A stretch of 64,000 bases of DNA, from the NCBI GenBank assembly GCA_963210315.1, contig OY723243.1, positions 2,542,001-2,606,000 of the forward strand, read 5' to 3'. This document shows positions 33,613-45,500 of this stretch, piece after piece; positions within the stretch are counted from its first letter, which is position 1; every line of letters starts with the position of its first letter. The notes under the pieces were generated by a model that did not search any database, was not told the origin of the DNA, and was given only the letters and a program-made list of their open reading frames with translations. The position numbers and the translations under genes are program-made. This DNA comes from Rhynchopus euleeides. Lineage: Eukaryota > Euglenozoa > Diplonemea > Diplonemida > Diplonemidae.

Positions 33613-34422
33613 CTCGTCGTCCCACCTCTTCTCGTATCTTGTGACTGTTTCAACACGCACGCGTCTTCCAGGCTCTTCTGTTCCCATCCGAGGGGTCAGG
33701 AGTGAGGACAGAAGAGGGCGAGACACAGCTGTCAGCTCGGCACCGTCGTCAGCCTGTTCTTCTCCCTCTTTGCTCTCAGGACAGACAGCCGGCAGCTCGG
33801 GATTGTCGCCGGCCGGCTCCAGTGCTGACAGAGGCCAGCTGATGCTGTACAGACTTGCCAGAAGATCCTGCACGTTGATCTCCTCCTTGTTCGGTTGTGG
33901 AGCCTTGTCACTGTTCTCTTGAGGAACAAGAACAGTCACCGAATTTGGGACAGGGTCGATGGGTGGCACGTATGTCAGGTAGATCCCGCTTTCGTCGTCA
34001 GAATCCTCCCCATCATCAGCTGTGTCATCAGAATCATCCCCATCGTCGAGATTGTTGCGCTGATGCTCCAAGAAGGCGATGTACTCGTCATCTTCGATGG
34101 GGTCGTCTATTAGGCCCATGTCGGTCCTTGCATCCATCATCTTCCCATGGTCTGCCGCTGCCCGGATCTGGGACACGATCTCATCAGCATCCAGGGGGGA
34201 GTCATCGGCATCCGGATCTTCCCCAAAGATCTCCTTCTGGAACCCCTGCCACTCCTCCCTCCACTCCCTCGCTTCTTCTTCAGCCTTGAGCTCCATCGTG
34301 AGCGCGTATGGGACTGGCATCGGGAGACCATTCTTGATGTTTCGAATGGAGATCTGTGATGGAGAGGTGATACGTATCGTGTATTGTCCCGACTCCAGCA
34401 GCTTGTCCAGCTGCCTCCCCAT
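33613..34422 (-). pseudogene. Helitron accessory gene, copy 1 (zinc-finger exon lost)
   Basis: Exon 1 of the same gene as 57065-58133, 270 codons from MGRQLDKLLES to RYEKRWDDE. The donor GTATG follows at 33612, but within the intron the sequence switches to the 32-bp array at about 33566, removing the acceptor AG and the zinc-finger exon. Read without splicing, the frame runs into the array. The protein is very acidic (DDGDDSDDTADDGEDSDDE) with no recognised fold. A predicted acceptor (ATCACCCTTCAG, minus strand) sits 24 nt upstream of the ATG. Confidence 0.75.
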
Positions 34423-34832
34423 TGTGTTGTGTAGTTGTGTTCGAACCTGAAGGGTGATGCTGTGTGTGTGAACAACATGTGCAAGAAGAAGTACAATGTC
34501 ACACAGCGTTGAGTCGAGGGGGGGAAAGGGGGTGGGGCTGGGTGGGGTGGGGGGGGGGGGGGGGGATCGAGGCATGTATCTTCTCTTACTGCCATGGCTG
34601 CTCCTTTCACCCGTCTGCCAGGACGGACGCCCCCCAATCGATTCTTGGCAAATCAACCAGGTCTGGTGTGGTGCTTTTTGGCTGTGTTTTTTTTTGTTTC
34701 TTTTTCTCACGTTGTTTTGCCCTTCCACCCCATCCAACCCATCTGTACACAGAAACGAAACTGATAAAGACGAAACTGAAGACTGAAAGAAAGAAAGCCA
34801 TCGAATCAGCTCGTCTTCTTGAACTGCTGCTC

Positions 34833-37800
34833 TCAGATGGCAGGGAAGGGAATGACGTGGTCGGGATGATAGGTGGCAGGATAGTGGGCGTTTTGAAGGC
34901 CATGCCTGTGTGCCTGCAACTTGTTTTCATCTGTTGCCAGGCCAATGACATAGTGATCCCCAAACCCCCTGTTGCCCAGATTTATCAACAACACCCTTCT
35001 GTCTGGGGGGAACACAGTGAGGACATCATCCCCCCTCTCTTGGGTGTGACAAGGAAAGAAAGACATGTAACCCACATGGTCTGTTGCGTCGTACATTTCA
35101 TGACACACAGTGACGAGGACGCGAAGATACTCTACCGTTGCCATAATCTCCAGTCCCTCAGCATACCTTCCGAGATTGAGGAGGTCATTTTTGAGGGAGA
35201 CCGTGAGGATGTTCTCGTGGTGAGGCCCCTCAGTTGTAATGCGGTTGTCAACGGCATCGCCCACAAAGGCCCCAACATTGAGACGCAGCTGACACCCCCC
35301 GTCCACCTCCCCTGTTAGATACTGGTGAATCGCATGAAACATACAGTTCCCATCACCCCTCACGTTCAGAGCACTGAGATCGCACACTGCCATTCTTTCT
35401 TCCAGCTTGTTGCCGAAGCGGATGCCATGGTGAGTGGAGGACACAGCGGGCGGTCTGCTTTGGTGGGTTCGAGACTTCTTGGGCGGTGTAGAATTGTTGT
35501 CCTGCTTTCCTGCATCGTCTTGCTGCTTCCTCTTGTTGGGCGAAGTAGTCGAAGGTGGTGAAGGTGGCGAAGGAGGAGGCGTTTCGTCCGCCATGTCCTG
35601 CTCAACACGATCAGCAGTTTCAGCAGCAGCATTGGCATCGTCGTTGTAGTCGTCTGGATCTTCGAAGAGGTATGGGTCGTATCCCTGCAACGGGGCGTGC
35701 AGATCTTCATGGCCCTGTGGGGGAGGGTCACAGCCGGCCTGCATCTTTCGGCTGTAGTCGATGTCCGTCTGCTCGCGGTAGTGCATCCTGTGGATGAAGT
35801 CCTTCTCACTGTCCGTCAGCTTCTGCGCCATGTCAATCCCACAGTCACGGACCTCTGCCAGCACCTCACGAAACACAGGGTTGCTGACAGGATACGGGCG
35901 CATGCTGTCCTGTGCGTTGAGGGGAAGGGCGACACGGATGCTCCCCAGATCACGAACCCGCGTTATCACAACGTACAGCTGCCCGTGCGTGAAGCACTGG
36001 CCCTTCGTCAGGTCAAGGCCGACCTTCCCAAGCGTCTGCCCCTGCGCCTTGTTGACAGTGATGGAGAAGGCGAGGGCAACAGGGATCTGAAACCTGAAGA
36101 AGGAGAAGCCGGCCATCTTCTCGTCTGGCTCGTTCCTGGTGCGGGGGATGTTGAACTCCTTCGCAGGGTCATCGACGGAGCAGCACATCAGGGAGTACTG
36201 CGAGGCCTTCTTGACGATCATCCGGGTGCCGTTGCACAGCCCGTCGGGCGGGTTGAGGTTTTTGAGAAGGATGACGGGGCACCCAATCTTCACCTCCAGG
36301 TCGTTGAGTGGGAAGCTCGGGTCGTTGAAGTCGTTTGCAACGCCGACATCAACAGCACAGTCCTCGGGGACGACGTTCTTCGCAAGGATGTGCACGCTCT
36401 CGCCAGGCATCTGTTGCAGACAGGCAGCGTTCAGCTCGCCCCTCCGGATGTTTGTCGGAGTCATGATCACCGAGTTCCCCACAACACCCTTCGGCAGCTC
36501 AGGAAAGGAGAAGTTGACGAGGTCATCGGCGGTGTACGGCGCCCCCTTCGAATGTGTCATGACAGCGGGGAGGCGGATCTGATCCTGCTCGTCGTTGCCC
36601 TGGGCAGACCCGATGGTTGACAGAAACATGGCAAACTCGGCGTTCTGCTGCCTGATCTGCTTGGTCAGCAGGAGCTTGTGGCAGCCCCCCCACAGCTCCG
36701 ACATGTGAATCGAGGCGGCGATCGTCTGCAGCCTTGTCCCATTCTTGACCACAGGGAGGGTCTGGCGGAAGTCGCCCCCAACAACAACCGTGATCCCACC
36801 GAAGGGGCGCGAGAGGTCCCCACGCACGTGCCGGCAGGTTCGGTCGAGGAGCTCAAGGTAAAACCGATGTGCCATCACAATTTCGTCCCACACAATGAGG
36901 TCGGCTCGACGGATCAGCTCCTCTTGAACGTTGGAGAGGATGCAGTACCGCTTGTCCTCGGGGTTGTTGATGGGAAGTTTGAACCTGTTGTGCGCGGTGC
37001 GTCCCCCTTCGAGCAGCGTTGCGGCAATCCCAGACGATGCAACAGCCAGGCAGATGTTGTGATGTGTAATTTCGCCCGTTTGTTCTGACCTGTAATCCTG
37101 CCCCCTGTGGCTCCGGCCCCAGGCGAGAAGGCAGGAGTACCAAAACGTCTTCCCAGTCCCAGCGGCACCGTGGATCATGTAGAGGCCACCCGTCTTGTTT
37201 GCCACAGCATCGCGGAGGGTGATGATGTGGCGGGCCTGCTCCCCATCCCGGTCCATCTGTCCAGCCATGGAGAGGTACTTCTGCCACTGCTGCTCCGGGT
37301 CGTACTTCTCATCGTTCAAAACCCACGCTTCCTTCCCAAACCGCGCCGTGTCAATGTCGCTCTGGTTCAGCGCAACGGGAGGGAGTCCGAAGAGGGGGAG
37401 GATTCCCTGCCCTTCTTCCCTCTCGCGGGTGTTGGTGTTGCTCAGCAGGATCTTCTCGATGTCGAGAAGGGCAAGGGCTTCCTCCGCAGGGGTGACCTCC
37501 TCCACCATCAGCTCCTGCCGCGCCCTCGACTTCTCCGGAGGCTTGCAGATGTTGTACTTGTGCTTCTCCCACACCTCCCTGACGGCAGACTCCGGGACGT
37601 CGAAGTTGGCAAGCAGTATTGCCAGTGTGAACCGCACACAGCGTGAGGAAATCGTTGTACGGATCACCTCCTCCATCGTCTTCTGGAAGAGATCCCCATC
37701 TTCCAAAAGCCCCATCTTCTCGGCTGCTTCCTTGAACGTCTCGCACACGACCTGCTCAACAACCCCAAAGTCGTTCACAACTGCGACTGTCTTGAGGTCT

Positions 37801-38321
37801 TCGAAGCTTGTGGCTCCCTTCTTTGTGCCGAGGATGCACCGAAGGAGCTGCAGCTCAATGTCCTTCGGAGGAGTCCATCTCATCCTTCCAATCTCACACA
37901 GACGGAAGTCGCGACGTCTGCGGTCTGTGCTCGTGAAGCTCTCCGATGTTGCATCCCAGACGACACCGTGTCTCAGCGCCCACGTGTTCGTCTGGCGGTT
38001 GTAGGCGAAGAACTCTGGCACTTCGGGGTACCTGAGGCTCGTCATCCCCTCGAAGTTGCCAACGTTGCGCTTGCACTTGTCATTGGCATCGAACCAGGCG
38101 AGAAGGGAAGACTTGGCTTTGTCGACAGCGCTCTGCAGATTCTCCGCTGTGTCAGGAGCGCCGTCATCGAAGAAGACCCGCTCGTGCCCCTCCAGGTGGA
38201 TGTCGAGCCTCGTGACGGTGGGCCACACCTTGGACATACTTGTGTGCAGAAGGTACCCAGCAGCTTCGGTGGACCCCATGTAGATGCCCTGCATGTAGTC
38301 GAGAGGCTCGTTGACAGGCGC

Positions 38322-38417
<96 letters not shown>

Positions 38418-38610
38418 GGTGGTGTCCCTCTTGACTGACGTTGAAACCTTTGCGTCAGCCTCGCCCTTGTAGAGGTACTTGAAGAGGTAGTGGACGACCT
38501 TGATGGAGGAGACGGGGTTCACGTTCACGTGTGCGTTCATCAGGCAGCAGAGGTAGAGGTTGTGCGGCACCACGTACCTGTTGTCCTTCTCATGGAGGTG
38601 CCTGTTCTTG
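34833..38610 (-). pseudogene. Helitron Rep-helicase-OTU, copy 1, C-terminal part
   Basis: About 1258 codons, open from the retrotransposon junction at 38610 to the stop at 34833, nearly identical to copy 2. It keeps the catalytic-Tyr block (VVHYLFKYLYKG, near 38470-38500), a poly-Asn run of about 31 residues from a (TTG)n tract, the PIF1-type helicase (GAAGTGKT at about 37150-37175, VWDEIV, GGDFRQTLPV) and the C-terminal OTU domain (GDGNCMFHAIH near 35335-35365; DHYVIGL). Helicase motif VI reads YVVITR where copy 2 has the more usual YVAMTR. Both HUH motifs, which precede this part, are deleted, so this copy cannot encode an active initiator. Confidence 0.88.
38326..38418. repeat. (TTG)31 microsatellite in Helitron copy 1
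   Basis: 31 uninterrupted TTG units (sense strand AAC, poly-Asn). Copy 2 has 22 units at the equivalent place, so the tract changes length between otherwise near-identical copies. Confidence 0.95.
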
Positions 38611-38648
38611 CCAACGATTTCTTAAGCTACAGTTTCTGTACTTCATTG
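38611..38648 (+). other. Spliced-leader exon at the 5' end of the retrotransposon
   Basis: 38 nt starting CCAACGATTT and ending CAGTTTCTGTACTTCATTG. The 3' half matches the euglenozoan SL consensus (kinetoplastid leaders end CAGTTTCTGTACT...ATTG), and the CCAACGATTT start is, as I recall it, that of diplonemid leaders. It begins exactly where Helitron sequence stops and is followed directly by GTATAC, which resembles a splice donor. See the findings for the two explanations. Confidence 0.88.
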
Positions 38649-38937
38649 GTATACACACTCGCGCTCCCCCCCCCCCCTGGTCGGTTGGGTCGGTTGGGTT
38701 CTCCCCTCCCCTTTCAAAAACCCATCCCTCTCCCTCCTCTCCCCCATCCCTTTTCCCCTTTCCAAACTTCTTCTTGATCTTGCGGGGGGGCAGAGTCGGG
38801 AGGGCTGGTTGGGCCAATAACTTCTTCCCAAACAAAAAAACCACTCCCCCTTGGGACGCTTGTCCCTCGGGCTCTGTTCCCCCCTCCCTTCCCAGTCCCC
38901 CCCTTCCCACCCCCGACACACGCGAGCGCGAGTCGCG

Positions 38938-41900
38938 ATGGAGGCGCGAGACGTGCCTGGCCGTGGGCACGCGAGGAGGCGAGGGCAGTGGGCCCTCATG
39001 GCGCTGCTGGTGGCGGCGCTCCCGCCCCCAGCGGGTGAGCAGCCCGGGTCGCCCCCGGTAGCGAGGGAGACGGGGGGGTCGCAGCCCCCCACACGAGTGC
39101 AGCCCGGGCCGCCCCCGGTAGCGGCAGAAGCGCGGGGGTCGCAACCCCCCGCACGAGTGCAGCCCGGGCCGCCCCCGGTAGCGGCGAGAGCAGCAGCGGC
39201 GGCGTCGGCAGCGCCGGGGCAGGCAGGGCCGGGGGAGGGTGGGTTCCACACGGGCCCCCCAACAACAGCACACCGGTCTGACCCACCGGCTTTATGCACC
39301 CCCCAACGGCACTCCCCGACGGCTGCGGAAGGGTCGCGGCCCCCCCTCGTGCAGGCAGCGGCGGTCACCGTTGCAGAGGGAGCAGCAGAGGCAGCAGCAG
39401 GGCGGGTGACAGCTTCCCGCCCCAACCCCCTCCCTCACGTCATGTGGGGGGTCGGCTGGGCGTGGGGGTCAGGGCGGGTGGTGGGAGGCCTCCCCCCCCC
39501 CAGGGGGGACTCGTTCGGGTGGGAGGGTGTGTTAGGACAGTATGGGGCAGGGGAGGGAAGGGCCAATATACCACACCCCCGACTCCCGTGCTTTTTTGTC
39601 CCCCCACCCGCTCAGTCCCACGCTCCCCCCGCTGCCCTCCCCCTTATCGCATCGCAACATCCCCCCACATTCCGTCTCTCACGTTCTCCCCCTCCGTCTC
39701 CGCCCCCCAGTGCACCAGGGGTGGAGGGGCAAGCTGGGGTTTTCGAGTATAGCGGGCCCAGTCCCCACCTCGCACCATGTAACTCCCTCGTGCCCCATCC
39801 ACTCATCTCCTGCCCCCCCTCCTCACACGTTCCCCCAGCCCAAGTGTCACCGCACCTTGCCATCACGGGGAAAATCGGGGATAGTGGGGCAGGCGGGGAT
39901 CTCGCCCCCGGCGCCCCCACCGACGCACCGCCCCGCCGCCCCACCACCCCAGCCGCTGAGCAGCAGGGAGAGCTGTACTCCCAGCAGGGAAACAACGCCA
40001 GCGGTGCCCCGGCAGGGGACCGATCCACTAGTCAGGGTACGTGGATGCCAGCATGTCGGGGCTGGTCTGGGGACCCTCCTGTTGGAGCGGAGTGCAGCTC
40101 GGGCGTCCCAACTGCTCGTGGCTGGGGTTTACCCCCTGGCGCCCTGGCAGAGGGCTGGGACGACGGCGAGAGGCGCAGGTGGGTGCGGATGCGCCTCCCC
40201 AGGCAGTGGAGACGGCCGCGGGCTCGGGCAGTCCGCCGCGCGGCGATGAAGCGTCGCGCCCCCAGTCGCCAGCGGGCAGGCCTGCGCGGGACGTCCCCCC
40301 CCTCCCTTCGAGGGGTGATCTGGTCCCTCCTCCGACAGGCGATGTGGAGGCCGCTCATGTGGGGGCTCCGGTCATACGCGTCTCCCCAGAGCTGGGTGGG
40401 CCTAGCGAGGGCGGCGGTGTCGGCGTGCAGGCGGGGTCTGAGCGAAGCGAGTAGGGACTGCTGGTCCGTAGTGGCGCGCCTGTGTGGTCGGGCCCCGCGC
40501 CGTCACGGGATGTCACGCCGCCCTCGGCACTGGGTCGCCCGGCGTCCCGCGAGGCCGATGTGCCTGAGGCGCCGGGCCGTCAGGGGCATCCGCCTCCACG
40601 CGAGGGCCCTCCACTCCCCTTCGTCCCTCCCAGGCACGCGTTGGACCGGAGGGGGGCGGCTGGCTTGGGACAGACAAGATGAGATCCTGTTCGACTGGCT
40701 CGTCTTCCGCGAGGATCTGGCCAGAGACACCTTGGAGAGGGTGCTGACGAGACATGTCGCCGACGACCCCAGGGCGTCCCTCCCGGACCTCGCGGCGGCC
40801 CGGACCAGGGTGCGGAGGAAGCTGGAGGCCCTGCCTTTGCCCGACTACGCCCCTGTTTGGACTGAGCCGAGCCCGGCTCTGCGGGATACCCCTGGCGGAC
40901 CAACGGAAGGCGCCCACATCCCATGCGACGCGATGCGCGGTGGCGCTGACGACGATGACGCTATGGGAGAAGCGCAAGGCGAGAGGGATGCGGTTGATGA
41001 CCTCCTCAGGGATTTCGGGGCGACCCGCGTGCCCAACGCGGCGCAGGGCGACTGCGGTTTCTTCGCCATCGGGGTCCCCGCAGCAGACATCGCACTCAGG
41101 CGCCAGGACCTCTCGGAGGCTGCGAAGAAGTTGCAGGCACTCACAGACCTTTTCGGCGGAGACAAGGCCCAACACCTCGCCTATGCAGCCAACCTCGCCA
41201 GGCCCAGCAGCTGGATGGATCACCTCGCGCTGCAACTCGCGGCCAGGGTGTGGAGCATTCACATCGTCGTGGTCCAGGGCGGCGAGCACCCCATCGTCTC
41301 CATCCGCCCAGCGAAGGTGCCCGACAAGGAGCTTCTGCAGAAGACCAGGGTGATAGCCCTGACGGGGCAGCATTTCGAGGGTGTCAGCATCCCGCGGGCC
41401 GAGCTGCACGGGCTGGTCAACAGAGCCGAGCCGGCCTTCCTCACGCGGTCCAACGCGAGGATGGCGGAGCTGCAGACTGCTGAGGGGCAGGAGGAGCTCG
41501 ACGTGGGGTCAAAGCTGGTCGAGCGCTCCACTGCCAGGCTGTACTGCCCGCACGACTCCTGCAGGACGTCCCTCATGCAGGCGGGCATCCCCATCCTGCC
41601 GACGTCGATGAAGGATCACCTCAACCGACACCTCGAGAAGGGGGACGTCTTGAGCAGGGGGACGCTCCGGGCCCTCAAATTCGCCCAGTGCCTCAAGTGC
41701 GATAAGGTGATTACGCTTGGAGACCACCAGTCCTGCACCGCCTGCCGCAAAGACCTCGAGCCCGAGCCGGAGGCGCAGGCCGTGGGGGCGGACATCCCGG
41801 CTGGGGAACTCCCCTCCGTCGAGGAACTCCGCCGGCACAACATCCGGGTCTGGGAAAAGGTGCCAAAACCGCTCGTCAAGGCATGGACCGCGGCCCTCAG

Positions 41901-41960
41901 CGAGGCCGCACGGGAGACCGCCGCACGCAACTCCGTCGCAGCGTGGACCATCCTCCTCAT
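38938..41960 (+). CDS. Retrotransposon polyprotein, N-terminal part (OTU and zinc fingers)
   Basis: Starts at the first in-frame ATG (MEARDVPGRGHARR). It begins with three short repeats containing PGPPPVA, then a Pro/Ala/Gly-rich disordered region. An OTU-type cysteine protease domain follows at about 41020-41390, with AQGDCGFFAIG as catalytic Cys block and LTGQHFEGV as probable His block. Then come a C2H2-like finger (YCPHDSC...HLNRH, 41539-41630), a CxxC...CxxC finger (CLKCDK...CTACRK) and the lead-in to the reverse transcriptase (VWEKVPKPLVKAW). The natural frame is cut at 41960 by the nested insertion; beyond it the open frame continues only into inserted sequence (stop at 42162). Between about 40180 and 40650 another frame reads as more coding-like (see findings). 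Confidence 0.82.
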
Positions 41961-42506
41961 TTTTTTTTTGCGCTTGCCCGTCAGGTGGACCACCGGGTGG
42001 GGAGAGAACCGGTGTGAGGCACTTGGGTCCGTCCAGGTGGGCAGGGAACCTGGGGGCGGGGGGCCTCAAATCCCTCTCTCTCATGCGCTCTCTGGGCACA
42101 ATGGCCTGTGTCTCATCCCATCCACCACCAAACCTCCCAGGCACAACGAGACAAGGTCTTGACACACATCCTCACTTCCCCAGACCCCGACCGCCCTCTT
42201 CCATCCCATGACCCAGTCCGAAGGCAAATAAGCGTGAAAGGTAATGCAGAAGGACAAGAATGGCAGTGACGGTGGATCCAGGGAGCCAAATTTCCTGGAT
42301 TACTGGTGCCATGGTGCTCATGGGGGCCAAAACCAGGGCGATCTCCTGTAGGGATGGCACTTTGACGAGGCTCCCTGGGTCCGCCTATCGGGGGCGCCAA
42401 AACGGGCAACGACGGGGGTAAAAAGGGATGAGGCGGGAGGGCACCTGGAGGGGGGACCCGTGACCTGGCAGAGAAGGTAACGAAACGCGGGGCAGAGCCT
42501 CCTCAT
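41961..42506 (-). mobile_element. Nested 5'-truncated antisense copy of the retrotransposon 3' end, with 9-bp TSD
   Basis: Insert 41961-42497 begins with nine T (its poly(A) on the minus strand) and is the reverse complement of 47394-47920, nearly base for base (for example 42113-42409 pairs with 47482-47778 at equal length). CCTCCTCAT occurs at 41952-41960 and again at 42498-42506, the target-site duplication. Removing 546 nt restores an uninterrupted frame across the site. The last few bases before the tail differ from the main copy (CGGGCAAGCGC against CGGGCAGTC). Confidence 0.92.
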
Positions 42507-45500
42507 GGCCCCGCTCGTCCTCCTCCGCTCGGCGGGTCGTCGGGCGGGCAGATTCTCGGCGGGTTTGCGTCCAGACCACGTCCGCCAAGCCCTGGAGTGC
42601 AAGGATGCGCTGGGAGCCAAGCCGACGGCCATGCTCACCCAGGTCATTAACCGGATGGTCAAGGGTGCCGTGCCCCAGGAGGTGATGCCTGTGCTCGGGG
42701 GCGCGAAGCTTTCGGCCCTGGTGAAGGGTGACGAGGACGTTCGGCCCATTGCCTGCGGAGAGACGCTCCGACGCCTCGCCGCAAAACTCCTCTCGACGCG
42801 TCATAAGGGAGACGCGCGGCGCATCCTCATGCGGGGTCGCCAAGTTGGGGTAGCTGTGCAGAGGGGGCTGGAGGCCGCGGCGTCAGTAGTGGCGCAGTAC
42901 GCGGAGCGCTCGAGGGAAAAGGAGGACGCCGTGATCCTCAAGATCGACTACGCCAACGCGTTCAACTCGATCGACCGCGGGACCTTCCTCAAGGTCGTCG
43001 AGAGGCACATCCCCGGCCTGCTGCCCTTCGTCGCGTGGTGTTACGACTCCCCCTCCACCCTCACCTACGGCGAAGGGGTGGTGTCTTCATCGTGTGGGGT
43101 GCAGCAAGGCGACCCCCTCGGGCCCCTCCTCTTCTCATTGGGGATAAAGGAGATTGCGGAGGAGCTGAAGAAGCGCACGGACCTCGACGGGTCGCTGTTC
43201 TACCTCGACGACGGGGTGATCATGGGCCCAGCGTGCGCCGTCAGAGCCGCCCTCGACTACGTCATCCAGGCCAGCACGGAGAGGGGGCTGGAGGTTAAAC
43301 TCAGCAAGTGCGAGCTGATCGACCTCTGCGAGCAGTCCCTCGAGGCCCTCGAAGAGGAGGGCTTTTCCCTACGGCTCCCCGAGGACGAGGACAAGGTGGG
43401 CATCGTGTACAGGGCGGGCCGCAACTTCACCCTCCTCGGCGCACCGATCGGGTCGGCAGCCTTCTGCGAGAGCTACATGGACAAGAAGCTCTTGGAGTTC
43501 CAGCCGTACCTCGACGCCTTGGCCAAGCTCCAGGACAAGCAGGTCGGCCTCGCCCTTCTCCGCCACTGCGAGGGGTTCGCCCGCCTCGTGTTTTACATGA
43601 GGGCTATGGGACACAAGGGGGTTACGGAGTACCTCCGGAAGAGCTACGCCTCCGTGGAGAAGTGCCTCGCCCGGATCCTCGCCCTCGAGGACGACGTGCT
43701 GCCGGAATCAGTCATGCGGCAGGCCACCATGCCGGTGAGGCTCGGGGGCCTGGGGATTCGACGCGCCGCCGAACACTGGCATGCAGCCGCCCTGGCGTCC
43801 ACGGCGAACGGCCACTCCTTGTGCCGGGAGCTCGACCCCAACTTCACGTGGGATGAGGAGGGATGGGAGACCACCTGCCTCGCTCACAACAACGCTGTGG
43901 ACGAGGACGAACGGCGCGACCCCACGCAAGCCCCCGTGGGGGATATCGAGCAGAGGGAACTCTCCCGCGCGATCGTCAGCCGCCAGTACCGCGAGCTGTT
44001 CGAAGAGTCCGACGCCCACGACAGAGCCCGCCTGCGATCGCTGTCGCTGCCCCACGCCGGCGCTTTCCTCGGGGGGAAGCTCTCGGAGAACAGCCGCATC
44101 GAGGGTCGCCAGATGATCGCCGTGTCACGCGCCCGCCTTGGCATTCCCCTCTTCGAGCCGGATACCGTCTGCGAGAAGTGCGGCAGGGAACTGGACGAGA
44201 TGGGAACCCACGCCTTCGACTGCAACCAGGGCGGGGCTTTAACCCGCAGACACGACGCCACCCGGGACGCCCTGTTCGCCCTGGCACAGGAGGCGGGCAC
44301 GAACCCCGAGATGGAGTCTCTGCATCTCCTGCAGGATGGGCAGCGCCCGGGCGACCTCGTGACTAGGAGGATCTGGCCACGAGTCATTGACATCACCGTC
44401 AAGAACCCCGTGGCCGCTTCTTACGTGCAGGCGGCAGCCCGTTTCACGGGAGCGGCGGCAGCCCAGGGCGAGGCGACGAAGAACCGGCAGTACCGGGACG
44501 CGTGTGCGGCGCGAGGCCTCGTGTTCGCCCCCTACGCCATGGAGTTGTTCGGCGGCCTCGCCCCCTCGGCACACTCCGTCTTCTCGAAGCTCGGGCGCCT
44601 TGCGGCGGAGCGGACAGGAGCGAGCCGAGTGCAGCTGACGCAGGAGTACGCGTGCAGGGTGAACTCCGCCTTCAACAACACCCTGGGCGCCACCCTGCTC
44701 GAGTGCGGGGAGCTTACGAAGGCTTGCCGGTCGCTGGCCCGCGACAGAGTCGAGGTGGAGGCCGCCCCACCCCTGGACCCCGACCACTTCATCAGGTTCG
44801 AGCCGGACCAGGTCGGCCAGGGTGCTGCATTCGAAGACACCGACCCGGACGACGCGGAGGGACAAGGCCACCAGGCGGTGCCCCCTCCCTCAGACGAGCC
44901 CCTGCGTCCCGCCCAGAAACCCGTAGACCGCGAGCCGCCGACGCCGGAAGACCTGGTGCGTGAATGGCGGTCTGCCCACAACGGTGTAGGGGTGTCCTTC
45001 ACCTCGCTGATGGGGGGCTTGGGGAACCTCCTGCCGGCGGTGTTCCAGGTGCAGCAGCTGGGGGGAGGTGGCGCGGGGGGGGTGCCCACGGATGCGCTGG
45101 TGGCCCTCGCGGACGGCTTCGCCTCGTCAGGGACCCCGATGGAGGCAGGGCCACTCCGCAGACAGGCCGTCGCCCGGGTACGATCCTCCCCCGAACTGTC
45201 GGGGCTCCTGGCAGACCCAGCGGCGTGGGCCAGCCGCATGTCCGCTTTCGAGAGGGAAGACGAAGCGACGTGGGCCGACGACGTGCTCATTCGCGGGGCG
45301 GCGTGCGTGCTGCGGAGGCACATCATCGTCTTCCGCGACTACCGCGCGCCGACAGTGTGCGACCCCGGGTGCAAGCCGATCGCCACCGCGGTCGCCCTCG
45401 GGGGAGTAGGCGACCGCTTCCAGGCGCTCACCCTGCCGGCGGACGTGCAGGAGTTGGTGGGCGGGAGCACGACTGGGCCCCGGCCTACCGTACGCGCGGG

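Noticed and set aside
35697-36620. 300-aa open frames on the + strand opposite both Helitron helicase regions (also 59417-60343)
   Set aside because: They are antisense to a well-supported conserved protein, present in both copies only because the copies are nearly identical, and show no motif.
38611-38740. A functional SL RNA gene
   Set aside because: Upstream is Helitron coding sequence with no SL-type promoter, and downstream is a poly-C-rich leader to a long ORF with no evident Sm site. The SL is best read as the 5' end of an inserted cDNA, though its source could be an SL RNA gene.
39542-40249. 235-codon Pro/Arg-rich frame inside the retrotransposon leader region
   Set aside because: Overlaps the main ORF in another frame in GC-rich DNA. 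Only the 40180-40650 part of a different frame looks coding-like, and that is reported as a finding.
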